In this document: in pieces, positions 24,305 to 31,550 of the stretch
How the letters are laid out: every line of letters starts with the position of its first letter
Position numbering within the stretch: the first letter of the stretch is position 1
From: SB11 sp965222995
Lineage (GTDB): Bacteria; Bacteroidota; Bacteroidia; UBA8524
DNA: 64,000 nucleotides
Assembly: GCA_965222995.1 (NCBI GenBank)
Contig: OZ244977.1
Span: 1,922,001 to 1,986,000 of the forward strand
Reading direction: 5' to 3'
Program-made: the position numbers and the translations under genes
The notes under the pieces: model-generated
Databases searched by the model: none
Seen by the model: only the letters and a program-made list of their open reading frames with translations
What the model was told of the DNA's origin: nothing

Positions 24305-25198
24305 CTATCTTCTTCTTCGTAAGAATCTAGGTCTGCGTCTGCCGAAAGACCTACGTCTTCCTCTAACCTTCGGCCTTACCTTTCTGACCGTTCTTTTCAC
24401 CCTTCTTCGGGGCTTCATTCCAAACGGCTTTCTTACATTCTTCCTTAGAAGGTCGATACCTGGCACACCAGTTGTTCTAGGAGTAGTTGACAGTTCAGCC
24501 ACATTTTGACCTTTAAGAAGGTTCGCCATGTTAGCACGTGCCTTGATTGTGAAGGTGAATACCATAGTAACACCGTCTTTCACTACTACCTTAATAGCGT
24601 CTTCCCCTCCGATTTCTGCAGAGAACGAGCTATCATCAATAAGTGTGGAGGTAAAGTTGGCAGGACTGGTTGCATTTCTTGGTTGATACACTCTTTCGGT
24701 GTTACTACCTGCAGCCGTTTCTCTTACCAGTTTTAGAACGTTATCGAATTGAAGCTGATCGCTCACCGATAATTTCATTCCCTGGATAAGAAATGGATTG
24801 GAAGAACTGGCCGAGCGTACAAACGCATGGCTAGATTCCTGTACATCCACTGTTACACCAGCCGGTTGGGGTTCGTTACCAAATCCTCCAAAGAGAATGG
24901 CTTCTGCATCCGCACCAGAAGTGTTTTTAACCACAATGGTTAACGTCCTGTCATTTGGGTTAATCTTACCAATAGAGGTCGATTTGTACGAATCGTAATC
25001 ATCGTCATCGTAGTCCTCGTCATAGTAATCTTCTTCGTCATCTACGTACTCTACTTCTTCGTAGTCGTCATCGTAGTACGAATCTTCGTTGCCATCGAAG
25101 CCTGAATCAAAATCGTCTTCGTAATAACCGTCAAAGTCATCGTAGCTCGATTCTGCATCATCTTCGTATGCCATTATTTCATCATCATAATCTCTCAT
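24305..25198 (-). CDS. candidate major capsid protein
   Basis: The 297-residue product has three parts. Residues 1-72 are almost all Asp/Glu/Tyr. Residues 75-235 are strand-rich (RTLTIVVKNTSGADAEAILFG, ISSSNPFLIQG-like loops, AIKVVVKDGVTMVFTFTIKA). The last 45 residues are strongly Arg/Lys-rich (ending RRPRFLRRRR). The strand pattern would suit a jelly-roll, and the basic tail could bind DNA. It is the second gene of the late operon and is followed by its own terminator, as expected for an abundant virion protein. No sequence family is recognised, so this is an inference. Confidence 0.45.
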   Translation of the reverse strand: MRDYDDEIMAYEDDAESSYDDFDGYYEDDFDSGFDGNEDSYYDDDYEEVEYVDDEEDYYDEDYDDDDYDSYKSTSIGKINPNDRTLTIVVKNTSGADAEAILFGGFGNEPQPAGVTVDVQESSHAFVRSASSSNPFLIQGMKLSVSDQLQFDNVLKLVRETAAGSNTERVYQPRNATSPANFTSTLIDDSSFSAEIGGEDAIKVVVKDGVTMVFTFTIKARANMANLLKGQNVAELSTTPRTTGVPGIDLLRKNVRKPFGMKPRRRVKRTVRKVRPKVRGRRRSFGRRRPRFLRRRR

Positions 25199-25264
25199 GA
25201 CTAAATATTTTTTTCAGTTAATAATTCATTTTCCTTTGTGGCTTTTCACCACAGTTGGAAGGCA

Positions 25265-25438
25265 TTACGCTTTCTTGTCGGAGCCTTCTTTAGACTTGTC
25301 TCCGTCTTTCTTTTTAGCCAACTTTTTGGCTTTGGCTTTATCCAATTGTGGCTTCACTACAAATGCTCCAAGTGCAACACCGGCAACAAGGGCGATTCCA
25401 GCAACGGGTAAGACCGCTTTCCAATCAATGTCTTTCAT
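25265..25438 (-). CDS. 57-aa N-anchored membrane protein, first gene of the late operon
   Basis: ATG at 25438 to TAA at 25265 encodes a short leader, a membrane helix (VLPVAGIALVAGVALGAFVV) and a Lys/Asp-rich tail (KAKKLAKKKDGDKSKEGS). It is 67 bp upstream of the capsid candidate and on the same strand, so it heads the late transcript. The size and topology fit the small membrane proteins of lipid-containing viruses. Confidence 0.6.
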   Translation of the reverse strand: MKDIDWKAVLPVAGIALVAGVALGAFVVKPQLDKAKAKKLAKKKDGDKSKEGSDKKA

Positions 25439-25538
25439 CTGATCTCGTTTTGATTCTTTAAATGCGTTAAAACAGCGTCTTATCAGGTCTTTAAACCAAA
25501 GTCTGTGAGTTCAAAAGTCAGATGTATAGGGGGGCTTT

Positions 25539-25562
25539 CCGAGGTTCAGAATTTGACCTCGG
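25539..25562. promoter_or_regulatory. hairpin in the late-operon upstream region
   Basis: CCGAGGT and ACCTCGG form a perfect 7-bp inverted repeat. A second, weaker one (CCTCT/AGAGG, 25577-25595) lies beside it. The sequence CGGTACAAA occurs twice in the same region (25560 and 25607), 47 bp apart. The 220-bp stretch 25439-25658 holds no gene and must carry the late promoter, but no convincing promoter boxes could be fixed. Confidence 0.4.
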
Positions 25563-25658
25563 TACAAAGAATTGAGCCTCTATTATCGTGAGAGGACGAA
25601 GCGAATCGGTACAAAAATTTTTGAAAAAATATTAGTCAGGGGTAAGGACAATTTCAGC

Positions 25659-26405
25659 TTATTGAATGATGGTTGTCCAATTCAAAGGATACCCCATTAG
25701 CCATTCCACCCAATCCGGATTTAGCTTTCCTTTTTCCTGTTCTTGTATAACGCCATCGAGATAGCGTCTCTTTGCTCGATGAACGGAACTCTTACTACCT
25801 GGTTCTCCAATTTTGCCATCATTGGCTCGTGGAGTTGGAAACATATTTACTGCCTGGGGTAAGGTCATGGAGTGAAGATTGTTACCTGTCCATTGTCCTT
25901 TTTTCATTCCTTCCTGCATAGGTAAACTTGCCGTTGGTGTTGGAAAGAAAGTGAGAAAGGCTATTTGCTCTGCCAAATTTCCATTAGGGTGTTTAATGAA
26001 TCGCTTGCAAAGAGAGGAAGGTTTTAAGTTCATTCGGTTGCCATCGCTGGCTTGTGGTGTTAGAAACAATTTCACTGTATCTGCTAAGTTCAGGCTATGG
26101 GTATTGCCGTTTTTGCTTTTTCTCCTGAACGTATCAGTCAGCTCTATGTCTTTATGTTCATTTTCCTGGGTGGTAGGTGTTGGTAGCAGATCCAAATACT
26201 TTTTGGACACTTTTGTTGCTGCATTGAGTTTTAAGATGTTGTTTCCCTTGTTGGATCTTTTTACCTGCCAGGTTAATACACGCTGATTTGATTGCCATAC
26301 ATTTAGCCTGGATAGCAATTTTGTAAAAGGCAGAGGTTTTCTACATTTTAATTCCTGCAGGCAGGATGTTAAAGTTCCGTTCAGGAGTATATTTTGTGCG
26401 TTCAT
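25659..26405 (-). CDS. free-standing protein related to the C-terminal part of phage cytosine methyltransferases
   Basis: The 248-residue product has three repeats of an [FL]-x-TP-[TQR]-A-x-[DS] type (LLPTPTTQEN, LFLTPQASDGN, FFPTPTASLP, MFPTPRANDGK) and ends with LNPDWVEWLMGYPLNWTTI. This ending is typical of the C-terminal extension of phage C5-cytosine methyltransferases, but no catalytic PC motif is present. It lies 26 bp behind the methyltransferase gene, whose own DNA encodes a very similar ending in another frame. It may serve target recognition or be a remnant of a fused enzyme. Confidence 0.55.
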   Translation of the reverse strand: MNAQNILLNGTLTSCLQELKCRKPLPFTKLLSRLNVWQSNQRVLTWQVKRSNKGNNILKLNAATKVSKKYLDLLPTPTTQENEHKDIELTDTFRRKSKNGNTHSLNLADTVKLFLTPQASDGNRMNLKPSSLCKRFIKHPNGNLAEQIAFLTFFPTPTASLPMQEGMKKGQWTGNNLHSMTLPQAVNMFPTPRANDGKIGEPGSKSSVHRAKRRYLDGVIQEQEKGKLNPDWVEWLMGYPLNWTTIIQ

Positions 26406-26431
26406 GCTCTATTTCTTTGCGTTCGGAAAAT

Positions 26432-27307
26432 TTATTTGCTTTTTTGAGATGTTACCGTTGCGATAATATTTTCAATCTCTAGGATGGATTGGAATATGAT
26501 GTATGCCATTTGTGGAACGATAGAATTACCTAATGCTTTAATTCTGTCCACCCGATTGGGAACCCCATTAGCCACTCTGTCCACGTTGGGTTCAGATTGC
26601 CAGATGTTCGGGATACAACCATCGAAAGGTTGAGCTGTTTCCCAAGCCGTTGCCGTCTCTGGATTGCTGGATTTCCCAAATGCCCCCGATTCTTCATGTC
26701 GCCAGCCACCGGTGTTGGAAAGAAGTTCAATTTGTTCTTCAACGGTTCTCCAATAAGCGTTTTGCTGTTTCCTGGTTTCGGCATTGAACCGGTCTTTTTT
26801 GTAGCTGATAATCCAAACCCTGTCTCGCTTATGCCATGCCCCGATACCGCAAGCTGGAATAACAAACGTTTCATTGTAGTAGCCTTCTTTTTCCAATGAA
26901 GCGAGTACTTCATCGAGTGCCAGTGAGATGATACCAGGTACATTCTCGCCAATAACATAATTGGGTTGGAGTTCTTGAATGATCCTAAGCATTTGAGGCC
27001 AGAGATAGCGGTTGTCATCCTGTCCTTTTCTTTTTCCAGCATGAGAGAACGGCTGACAGGGAAAACCGCCACTGATAATTGAAACGGGTGGTAGTTCATA
27101 GCTTCCTACATTTTTTACATCATCAAATAGTATAGCATCGGAGAAATGTTGTTTTAGTAGATCCTGACAAAACGGTTCTCGCTCCACCTGCCACAAGGTT
27201 CGGATTCCGCACCAATGAGCTGCAAGGTCAAAACCGCCTATTCCAGTGAATAGACTACCATGCGTTAATGAATTTGAATTTGGCATAAGCAATTGATTTG
27301 CAACCAA
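26432..27307 (-). CDS. DNA (cytosine-5-)-methyltransferase
   Basis: The 291-residue product has the motifs of the family in order: motif I SLFTGIGGFDLAA (about 17-29), motif IV GGFPCQPFSHAGKRKGQ with the catalytic Cys (about 80-96), motif VI VIGENVPGI (about 117-125), motif VIII-like CGIGAWHKRDRVW, and motif X VDRIKALGNSIVPQMA near the end. It methylates cytosine C5 in DNA and probably protects the element. The region between motifs VIII and IX is short. The same DNA encodes a second plausible frame (see findings). Confidence 0.9.
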   Translation of the reverse strand: MVANQLLMPNSNSLTHGSLFTGIGGFDLAAHWCGIRTLWQVEREPFCQDLLKQHFSDAILFDDVKNVGSYELPPVSIISGGFPCQPFSHAGKRKGQDDNRYLWPQMLRIIQELQPNYVIGENVPGIISLALDEVLASLEKEGYYNETFVIPACGIGAWHKRDRVWIISYKKDRFNAETRKQQNAYWRTVEEQIELLSNTGGWRHEESGAFGKSSNPETATAWETAQPFDGCIPNIWQSEPNVDRVANGVPNRVDRIKALGNSIVPQMAYIIFQSILEIENIIATVTSQKSK

Positions 27308-27356
27308 ATTCAGCTAATCCGGTACGTCAGTCCAGGTACGATTTTGTAGTGTACTG

Positions 27357-27388
27357 CAACGCTACAATCTACTTTCCTGGTAGCGTTG
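27357..27388. repeat. perfect 9-bp inverted repeat in a 270-bp gene-free stretch
   Basis: CAACGCTAC and GTAGCGTTG flank a 14-nt spacer. No T run follows, so it is not a standard terminator. The stretch 27308-27576 holds no ORF with coding character. The repeat could be an operator or part of a small RNA. Confidence 0.45.
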
Positions 27389-27576
27389 ACATTGAGGGAA
27401 AATGCAAGAACAAAAGATTGTGATTATTTGCCTGGGTTCAGGCATTGGGAAATTTTGGGCAATACTTACCAGTTCTTAGACGGTTAAAATTTGGAGGATT
27501 ATAACGGGTCTAGGTACTTAAAAAGGAAGGGGTGGTTTGGAGGTTCCCTTCCTGCATGTGTAATGTTGTGTAAGGT

Positions 27577-27714
27577 TTATGCTGGTATTGCTCCCTGCAT
27601 GATAGCTAGAAGTACGGTATAACGCTTGTTGAACAAGCACATAAACATTACATAGCCTAAAATTAGCCAGGCTACCGGCTGCAACATGATTCTGATTGTC
27701 TCCTTCATATTCAT
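27577..27714 (-). CDS. 45-aa single-span membrane protein
   Basis: ATG at 27714 to TAA at 27577. The product has a basic start (MNMKETIR) and a membrane helix (LQPVAWLILGYVMFMCLF), then KRYTVLLAIMQGAIPA. The gene starts 5 bp behind the stop of the 64-aa gene at 27720. Function unknown; possibly an early membrane-active protein or a toxin-like peptide. Confidence 0.45.
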   Translation of the reverse strand: MNMKETIRIMLQPVAWLILGYVMFMCLFNKRYTVLLAIMQGAIPA

Positions 27715-27719
27715 ATAGT

Positions 27720-27914
27720 TTAATTTAGTGTACTCTTTAATAATTCCAACAATACAATAGCACCGTCCATGTGTTCCTTTAGCATAGTCTCAATTGGAAC
27801 GTCTACCTGGGTTTGTACTGTGTTAATGATTGCGTTTTGAAGATCCTTTAGCCCTTCCTGGGGAATAGGGTGTGCCACTTTTATTGTGAGCGAGTTTTTT
27901 TCTACCGTTACCAT
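27720..27914 (-). CDS. 64-aa hypothetical protein
   Basis: A small soluble, helical protein (NSLTIKVAHPIPQEGLKDLQ, then DVPIETMLKEHMDGAIVLLEL). It is the first minus-strand gene left of the divergent control region, with a 45-aa membrane gene behind it. No family is recognised. Confidence 0.45.
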   Translation of the reverse strand: MVTVEKNSLTIKVAHPIPQEGLKDLQNAIINTVQTQVDVPIETMLKEHMDGAIVLLELLKSTLN

Positions 27915-28252
27915 CTTTTAAGTTTTGGGTTCCCTCAAAAAATGAGGGGTGAGACATTTTCCTGCGCCAAAGAGGTATTGGGATACCCACACAACAACAA
28001 GAAAAGCCCACCCCATACGGTGAGCGTTTCACTGTTTTTCGGCTGTGTGTGAAAGTTCCCAATTTTCTTTGGCACGAAATAACTAGCGAATCGCTAATAT
28101 CTAATATGTCTATAATTCTATTCTGTTATACAAAGGTACGATCAAATAGGTTTCAGACAAAAGAATCGTCCTTCAAAAGCTTATTTGAGTATTTGGGAGT
28201 TGATTTTACGGGGTTCGGAAGAAATAATTGGCAGTTGGGAATTTATTTCTCA

Positions 28253-28309
28253 TGTACACTGGATGTACATTATGGCTGTTTATGTACATAAAAAGGCGTT
28301 TTGTGTACA
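28253..28309. promoter_or_regulatory. array of four TGTACA palindromes
   Basis: TGTACA occurs at 28253-28258, 28264-28269, 28283-28288 and 28304-28309, each within a wider A/T-flanked palindrome. The array sits in the 615-bp divergent region between the minus-strand gene at 27914 and the AbiE operon. It looks like a cluster of binding sites for one repressor. A small hairpin (CCCTCA/TGAGGG, 27932-27948) lies at the minus-strand side. Confidence 0.5.
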
Positions 28310-28330
28310 TATATGATTGAATTGTCAGAA

Positions 28331-28515
28331 TCCAACAATTGCCAATAACCATATAATTAGGCATTTGTTTGAAATCAAATTATTACCACTATTTTAAATG
28401 TTTGGCAAATATTTGAATTTTATGACCAACCAACATTTACCAAAAAGGAAATATATAGGCATTTGTTTGTGTTTTCAACATTTGCCAATTTTTCGTATAT
28501 TTGGCATTTGTTGGA
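28331..28515. promoter_or_regulatory. repeated GGCATTTGTT-type boxes upstream of the AbiE operon
   Basis: Direct copies of GGCATTTGTT occur at 28360, 28459 and 28503. Inverted relatives occur at 28431 (CAACATTTACC) and 28477 (CAACATTTGCC), plus TTTGGCAAA at 28401. The last ones lie within 50 bp of the antitoxin start. AbiEi antitoxins are known to repress their own operon through inverted repeats, so these are the likely operators. Confidence 0.5.
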
Positions 28516-28529
28516 AATAAACACAGGTT

Positions 28530-29300
28530 ATGTCTAAGTACTACAAACAACAGTTAGTAAAACGCTTTGCGAATCAGCCTTATATCACTAAGGCTGACCT
28601 GTATTCCTTTTACCAAAATTTTGACCCGGAATTAAAGGAAACAACTTTTAGGTGGCGTATATACGATTTGAAGAAAAGTGGTATCATAAAGCAAGTTAAA
28701 AGAGGTGTCTATGCTATTTCCTACAAACCAAAGTACACCCCATTAATCACTGATCATTTGGTAAAGCTCTCACGGATTATTGCCAAAGATTATGATGATG
28801 TTAACTACTGTATTTGGACAACCGAATGGTTAAACGATTTTACGCATCATCAACTAGGTAAATTCTTCTCCATACTGGAAGTTGAAAAGGACTTTATTGA
28901 AAGTGTTTTTGAATATTATAAAGAACAACATCACTTACGAGTGTTCTTAATGCCGGATGAACATGCCATAGAACGATACATGGATTATGAAAACACGCTT
29001 ATCATTAAACCATTGATTAGCCGCTCACCTTGTTTAACCGCTACACCCGAAGGCAAGCCTAAAACAAAGATCCGTATTCCGTCAATTGAAAAAATTATGG
29101 TAGATGTATTCTGTGAGACAAGAATATTTTATGCGGTACAAGGGCAAGAAATGGAATACATTTTTGAAAATGCTATAAAGCAGTTCAATATCAACTATAC
29201 TAAACTATTTAGCTATGCCCGTAGAAGGGGGCGAGAAGAAGCGGTAAAGAACTTTATTACGGATAATTACTCACACTTAATCGAAGACTTATTAGAATGA
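28530..29300 (+). CDS. AbiEi-type antitoxin (type IV toxin-antitoxin)
   Basis: The 256-residue product begins with a winged-helix-like domain (TKADLYSFYQNF, TFRWRIYDLKKSGIIKQVKRGVYAI) that would bind the operator. A larger C-terminal domain ends in FSYARRRGREEAVKNFI. Size and order upstream of an AbiEii-type nucleotidyltransferase are diagnostic. In this system the antitoxin represses transcription and counteracts the toxin without binding it tightly. Its stop overlaps the toxin start by 4 bp. Confidence 0.75.
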   Translation: MSKYYKQQLVKRFANQPYITKADLYSFYQNFDPELKETTFRWRIYDLKKSGIIKQVKRGVYAISYKPKYTPLITDHLVKLSRIIAKDYDDVNYCIWTTEWLNDFTHHQLGKFFSILEVEKDFIESVFEYYKEQHHLRVFLMPDEHAIERYMDYENTLIIKPLISRSPCLTATPEGKPKTKIRIPSIEKIMVDVFCETRIFYAVQGQEMEYIFENAIKQFNINYTKLFSYARRRGREEAVKNFITDNYSHLIEDLLE

Positions 29301-30370
29301 TAAATCCAAAATGTTTTAAAAAAGAGTGGATAGATGAATTTAGAAAACAGAGGGAGTACAAAAAGATAAACCCTCCTGTTTTAGAGAAAATGATTCACGC
29401 TCTTTCTCTTTTACAGTACTTATCCGAAACAGGATTGAAGTTCACCTTTAAAGGCGGTACTTGCCTGGTAATAATACTTGAAAATGCCAAACGGTTTTCT
29501 GTTGATATAGATATTTTAAGCACCCAAACCAGAGAAGAAATTGAAAAAACGCTGGATTCAATTGTAGGTGCATCACATTTTATCAATTGGGAGTTGGACG
29601 AAAGACGAAGTTACCAGGATGGTGTGCCGAAAGCTCATTATTTTATTTACTACGATTCGGACATCAACAAAAAAGCCAATTACATTTTGTTGGACATTCT
29701 TTTTGAGGATAGTGATTATCCCGAAACTCAAAATAGCATAATAGATTCAATGTGGATTGAAATTGAAAAGGAAGTAGAAGTTGTGGTTCCAACCGTTGAA
29801 TCAATACTCGGAGACAAACTGACCGCATTTGCTCCGAATACTACAGGAGTGCCTTATAATAAAAATAAGGATCAGGAAATTGTTAAGCAGCTATTTGATG
29901 TAGGATGCTTGTTTGACGAAGCAAAAGATTTGTCGAAGGTGGCCGATAGTTTTCATGCGATAGTAGTAAAGGAAATTGAATACCGTAAACTGGATATGGA
30001 AGCAACAGGTGTGTTGGACGATATAATAGCCAGTTCGATTTTGGTGGCAACAAGAGAACGGAACAGAGAGGAACCACAAGCAACCAACTTCAAAGAAATT
30101 CAACAGGGAATTAAACGTTTTGACAGCTTTTTAATGACCGGAAAATTTAAGATTGATGAAGCTATGATCGCTGCAGGCAAGGCAGCTTATTTAGCTGCAA
30201 AACTAAAGGCACAAGATTATACAGAGCTTGAACGATATGATGGTCAGGACATAAATGATTTAGTTATTGAAGGTGAGCTTAATTCCTTTAACAGATTTAA
30301 AAGACAACCTGACAAATCAGGCTTCTTTTATTGGTACAAAGCCTCTCAATTACTTGAAAAACTAAACTAA
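29297..30370 (+). CDS. AbiEii/AbiGii-type nucleotidyltransferase toxin
   Basis: The 357-residue product carries the family signature FKGGTCLVIILENAKRFSVDIDIL (GGTxL with the later DID metal-binding acidic pair, about residues 49-75). A following strand ILLDILFED gives a third acidic region, and the C-terminal half is helical. AbiEii proteins are nucleotidyltransferases that arrest growth upon phage infection. Coupled to the antitoxin by a 4-bp overlap. Confidence 0.82.
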   Translation: MINPKCFKKEWIDEFRKQREYKKINPPVLEKMIHALSLLQYLSETGLKFTFKGGTCLVIILENAKRFSVDIDILSTQTREEIEKTLDSIVGASHFINWELDERRSYQDGVPKAHYFIYYDSDINKKANYILLDILFEDSDYPETQNSIIDSMWIEIEKEVEVVVPTVESILGDKLTAFAPNTTGVPYNKNKDQEIVKQLFDVGCLFDEAKDLSKVADSFHAIVVKEIEYRKLDMEATGVLDDIIASSILVATRERNREEPQATNFKEIQQGIKRFDSFLMTGKFKIDEAMIAAGKAAYLAAKLKAQDYTELERYDGQDINDLVIEGELNSFNRFKRQPDKSGFFYWYKASQLLEKLN

Positions 30371-30373
30371 CCG

Positions 30374-31228
30374 ATGAACACAGATAAATCACAAATTCCA
30401 AAGGAGAAACAAAAGGAGCTGCAATTAGTTGTGGATTCCATTTTAAAGTTCTTCGACCCAATAATGGTAATCCTTTATGGTAGTTATGCGAGAGGCGACT
30501 ATGTTGATATTCCTATGGAGTATGAAAGTGATTTTGATATTCTGGTGATTTGTGGACAAAAACAAAAAAAGAGCCATTGGAAACAGAATAAACTTCAACG
30601 TGAAATTCAGTTAGAAGATGCCATTACAACAAAGGTTCATATTGAATACGAGACACTAACAGCCGTTAATGCGGAAATTGACAAGTTTAATTATCTGTTT
30701 GTAGATATTAGAAATGAAGGTGTGGTTCTTCACAACCCTGACAGCACTGTATTAAATGAAGTAAAAGAATTAGATCCGAAAGAAAAATACGAAAAAGCTG
30801 AACGGGATTTTAAGTATTGGAAAAAGAGTGCTTCCGATGTTTTTGCAGGGTATAAATTTCATTTGGAAAACAATACTCATAATTGGGCTGCATTTAGCCT
30901 TCATCAAGCGGTAGAACATAACGTAATGGCTTTGTTGTTGGTTCACACTGGTTATAAGCCTAAAACTCATAATCTAAACGATTTTGTTGAGTACGGAACC
31001 AGAGTTGATTCAACCTTTCCGAATTATTTCCCTACGAAGAAAAAACAGGATAAACACTTATATACTTTATTGAGCAGAGCCTATGTTGATGCACGGTACG
31101 ATATGACCTACACAATATCGGCTAGAGAGTTACAGACATTGGAGGGTTGGGTGGTGAAGTTTGAGCAATTTGTAACTGGTCTATGTGAAAAGAAACTTTC
31201 CGAACTAAAACGAAAAGCACAATTATGA
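30374..31228 (+). CDS. nucleotidyltransferase-HEPN fusion protein
   Basis: The N-terminal 110 residues hold a minimal nucleotidyltransferase site: MVILYGSYARGDY followed by SDFDILVI, that is GSxARG with the DxD pair, and an acidic strand VHIEYE. Residues 140-275 are a HEPN-type helical domain (WAAFSLHQAVEHNVMALLL, GYKPKTHNLNDFV). Such pairs form toxin-antitoxin modules in which the transferase modifies the HEPN ribonuclease. Here both are fused. It starts 3 bp after the AbiEii toxin stop. Confidence 0.75.
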   Translation: MNTDKSQIPKEKQKELQLVVDSILKFFDPIMVILYGSYARGDYVDIPMEYESDFDILVICGQKQKKSHWKQNKLQREIQLEDAITTKVHIEYETLTAVNAEIDKFNYLFVDIRNEGVVLHNPDSTVLNEVKELDPKEKYEKAERDFKYWKKSASDVFAGYKFHLENNTHNWAAFSLHQAVEHNVMALLLVHTGYKPKTHNLNDFVEYGTRVDSTFPNYFPTKKKQDKHLYTLLSRAYVDARYDMTYTISARELQTLEGWVVKFEQFVTGLCEKKLSELKRKAQL

Positions 31229-31542
31229 TTGAAGCGAAAGGTAAATGCTATGAGCAAGCAGCCAAACTTCTTTTGGACGGTTTGTACGATGATTTGATAC
31301 TATGTCATGGTTATTTAAAATACCCTGGAAAGGGAGAACATTATGGTAAAAAGTGTGGCCATGCCTGGTGCGAGCTTAACGAGTTTGTTTTTGAGTTTAA
31401 ACCAAATGGTGAAGAAGTGCTTATTCCAAAACAAGATTATTACGAATTAGGTCAAATTCGCCCTGCAGATGTTAAACGATACACTGCAGAGGAAGCAATG
31501 GCCAATATTGTAAGTACCGGACATTGGGGGGAATGGCCATAG
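31225..31542 (+). CDS. small papain/transglutaminase-like hypothetical protein
   Basis: The 105-residue product overlaps the NT-HEPN stop by 4 bp, so it is co-translated. It reads KCYEQAAKLLLDGLY, LILCHGYLKYPGKG, KKCGHAWCELNEFVFEF and ends with RYTAEEAMANIV. The order Cys, then His in GHAW, then an acidic residue suits a thiol-peptidase-like fold seen in small phage proteins, but activity is not established. Its tight link to a toxin-like gene suggests a shared role. Confidence 0.5.
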   Translation: MIEAKGKCYEQAAKLLLDGLYDDLILCHGYLKYPGKGEHYGKKCGHAWCELNEFVFEFKPNGEEVLIPKQDYYELGQIRPADVKRYTAEEAMANIVSTGHWGEWP

Positions 31543-31550
31543 TCCGTTTC

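Noticed and set aside
24980..25190. Short repeats such as TCGTAATC/TCATCG resembling a CRISPR or satellite array
   Set aside because: They are the codons of the Asp/Glu/Tyr-rich N-terminus of the capsid candidate. There are no constant repeats with variable spacers and no cas genes.
26530..27099. Second-frame ORF in the cytosine methyltransferase annotated as a separate gene
   Set aside because: It lacks catalytic motifs and a plausible start, and the enzyme frame is complete. Kept as a finding about overlapping coding history, not as a gene.
27823..28291. ORFs on both strands in the divergent region before AbiE
   Set aside because: They cover the TGTACA array and hairpin, have poor composition and no family resemblance. 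The region is better read as regulatory.
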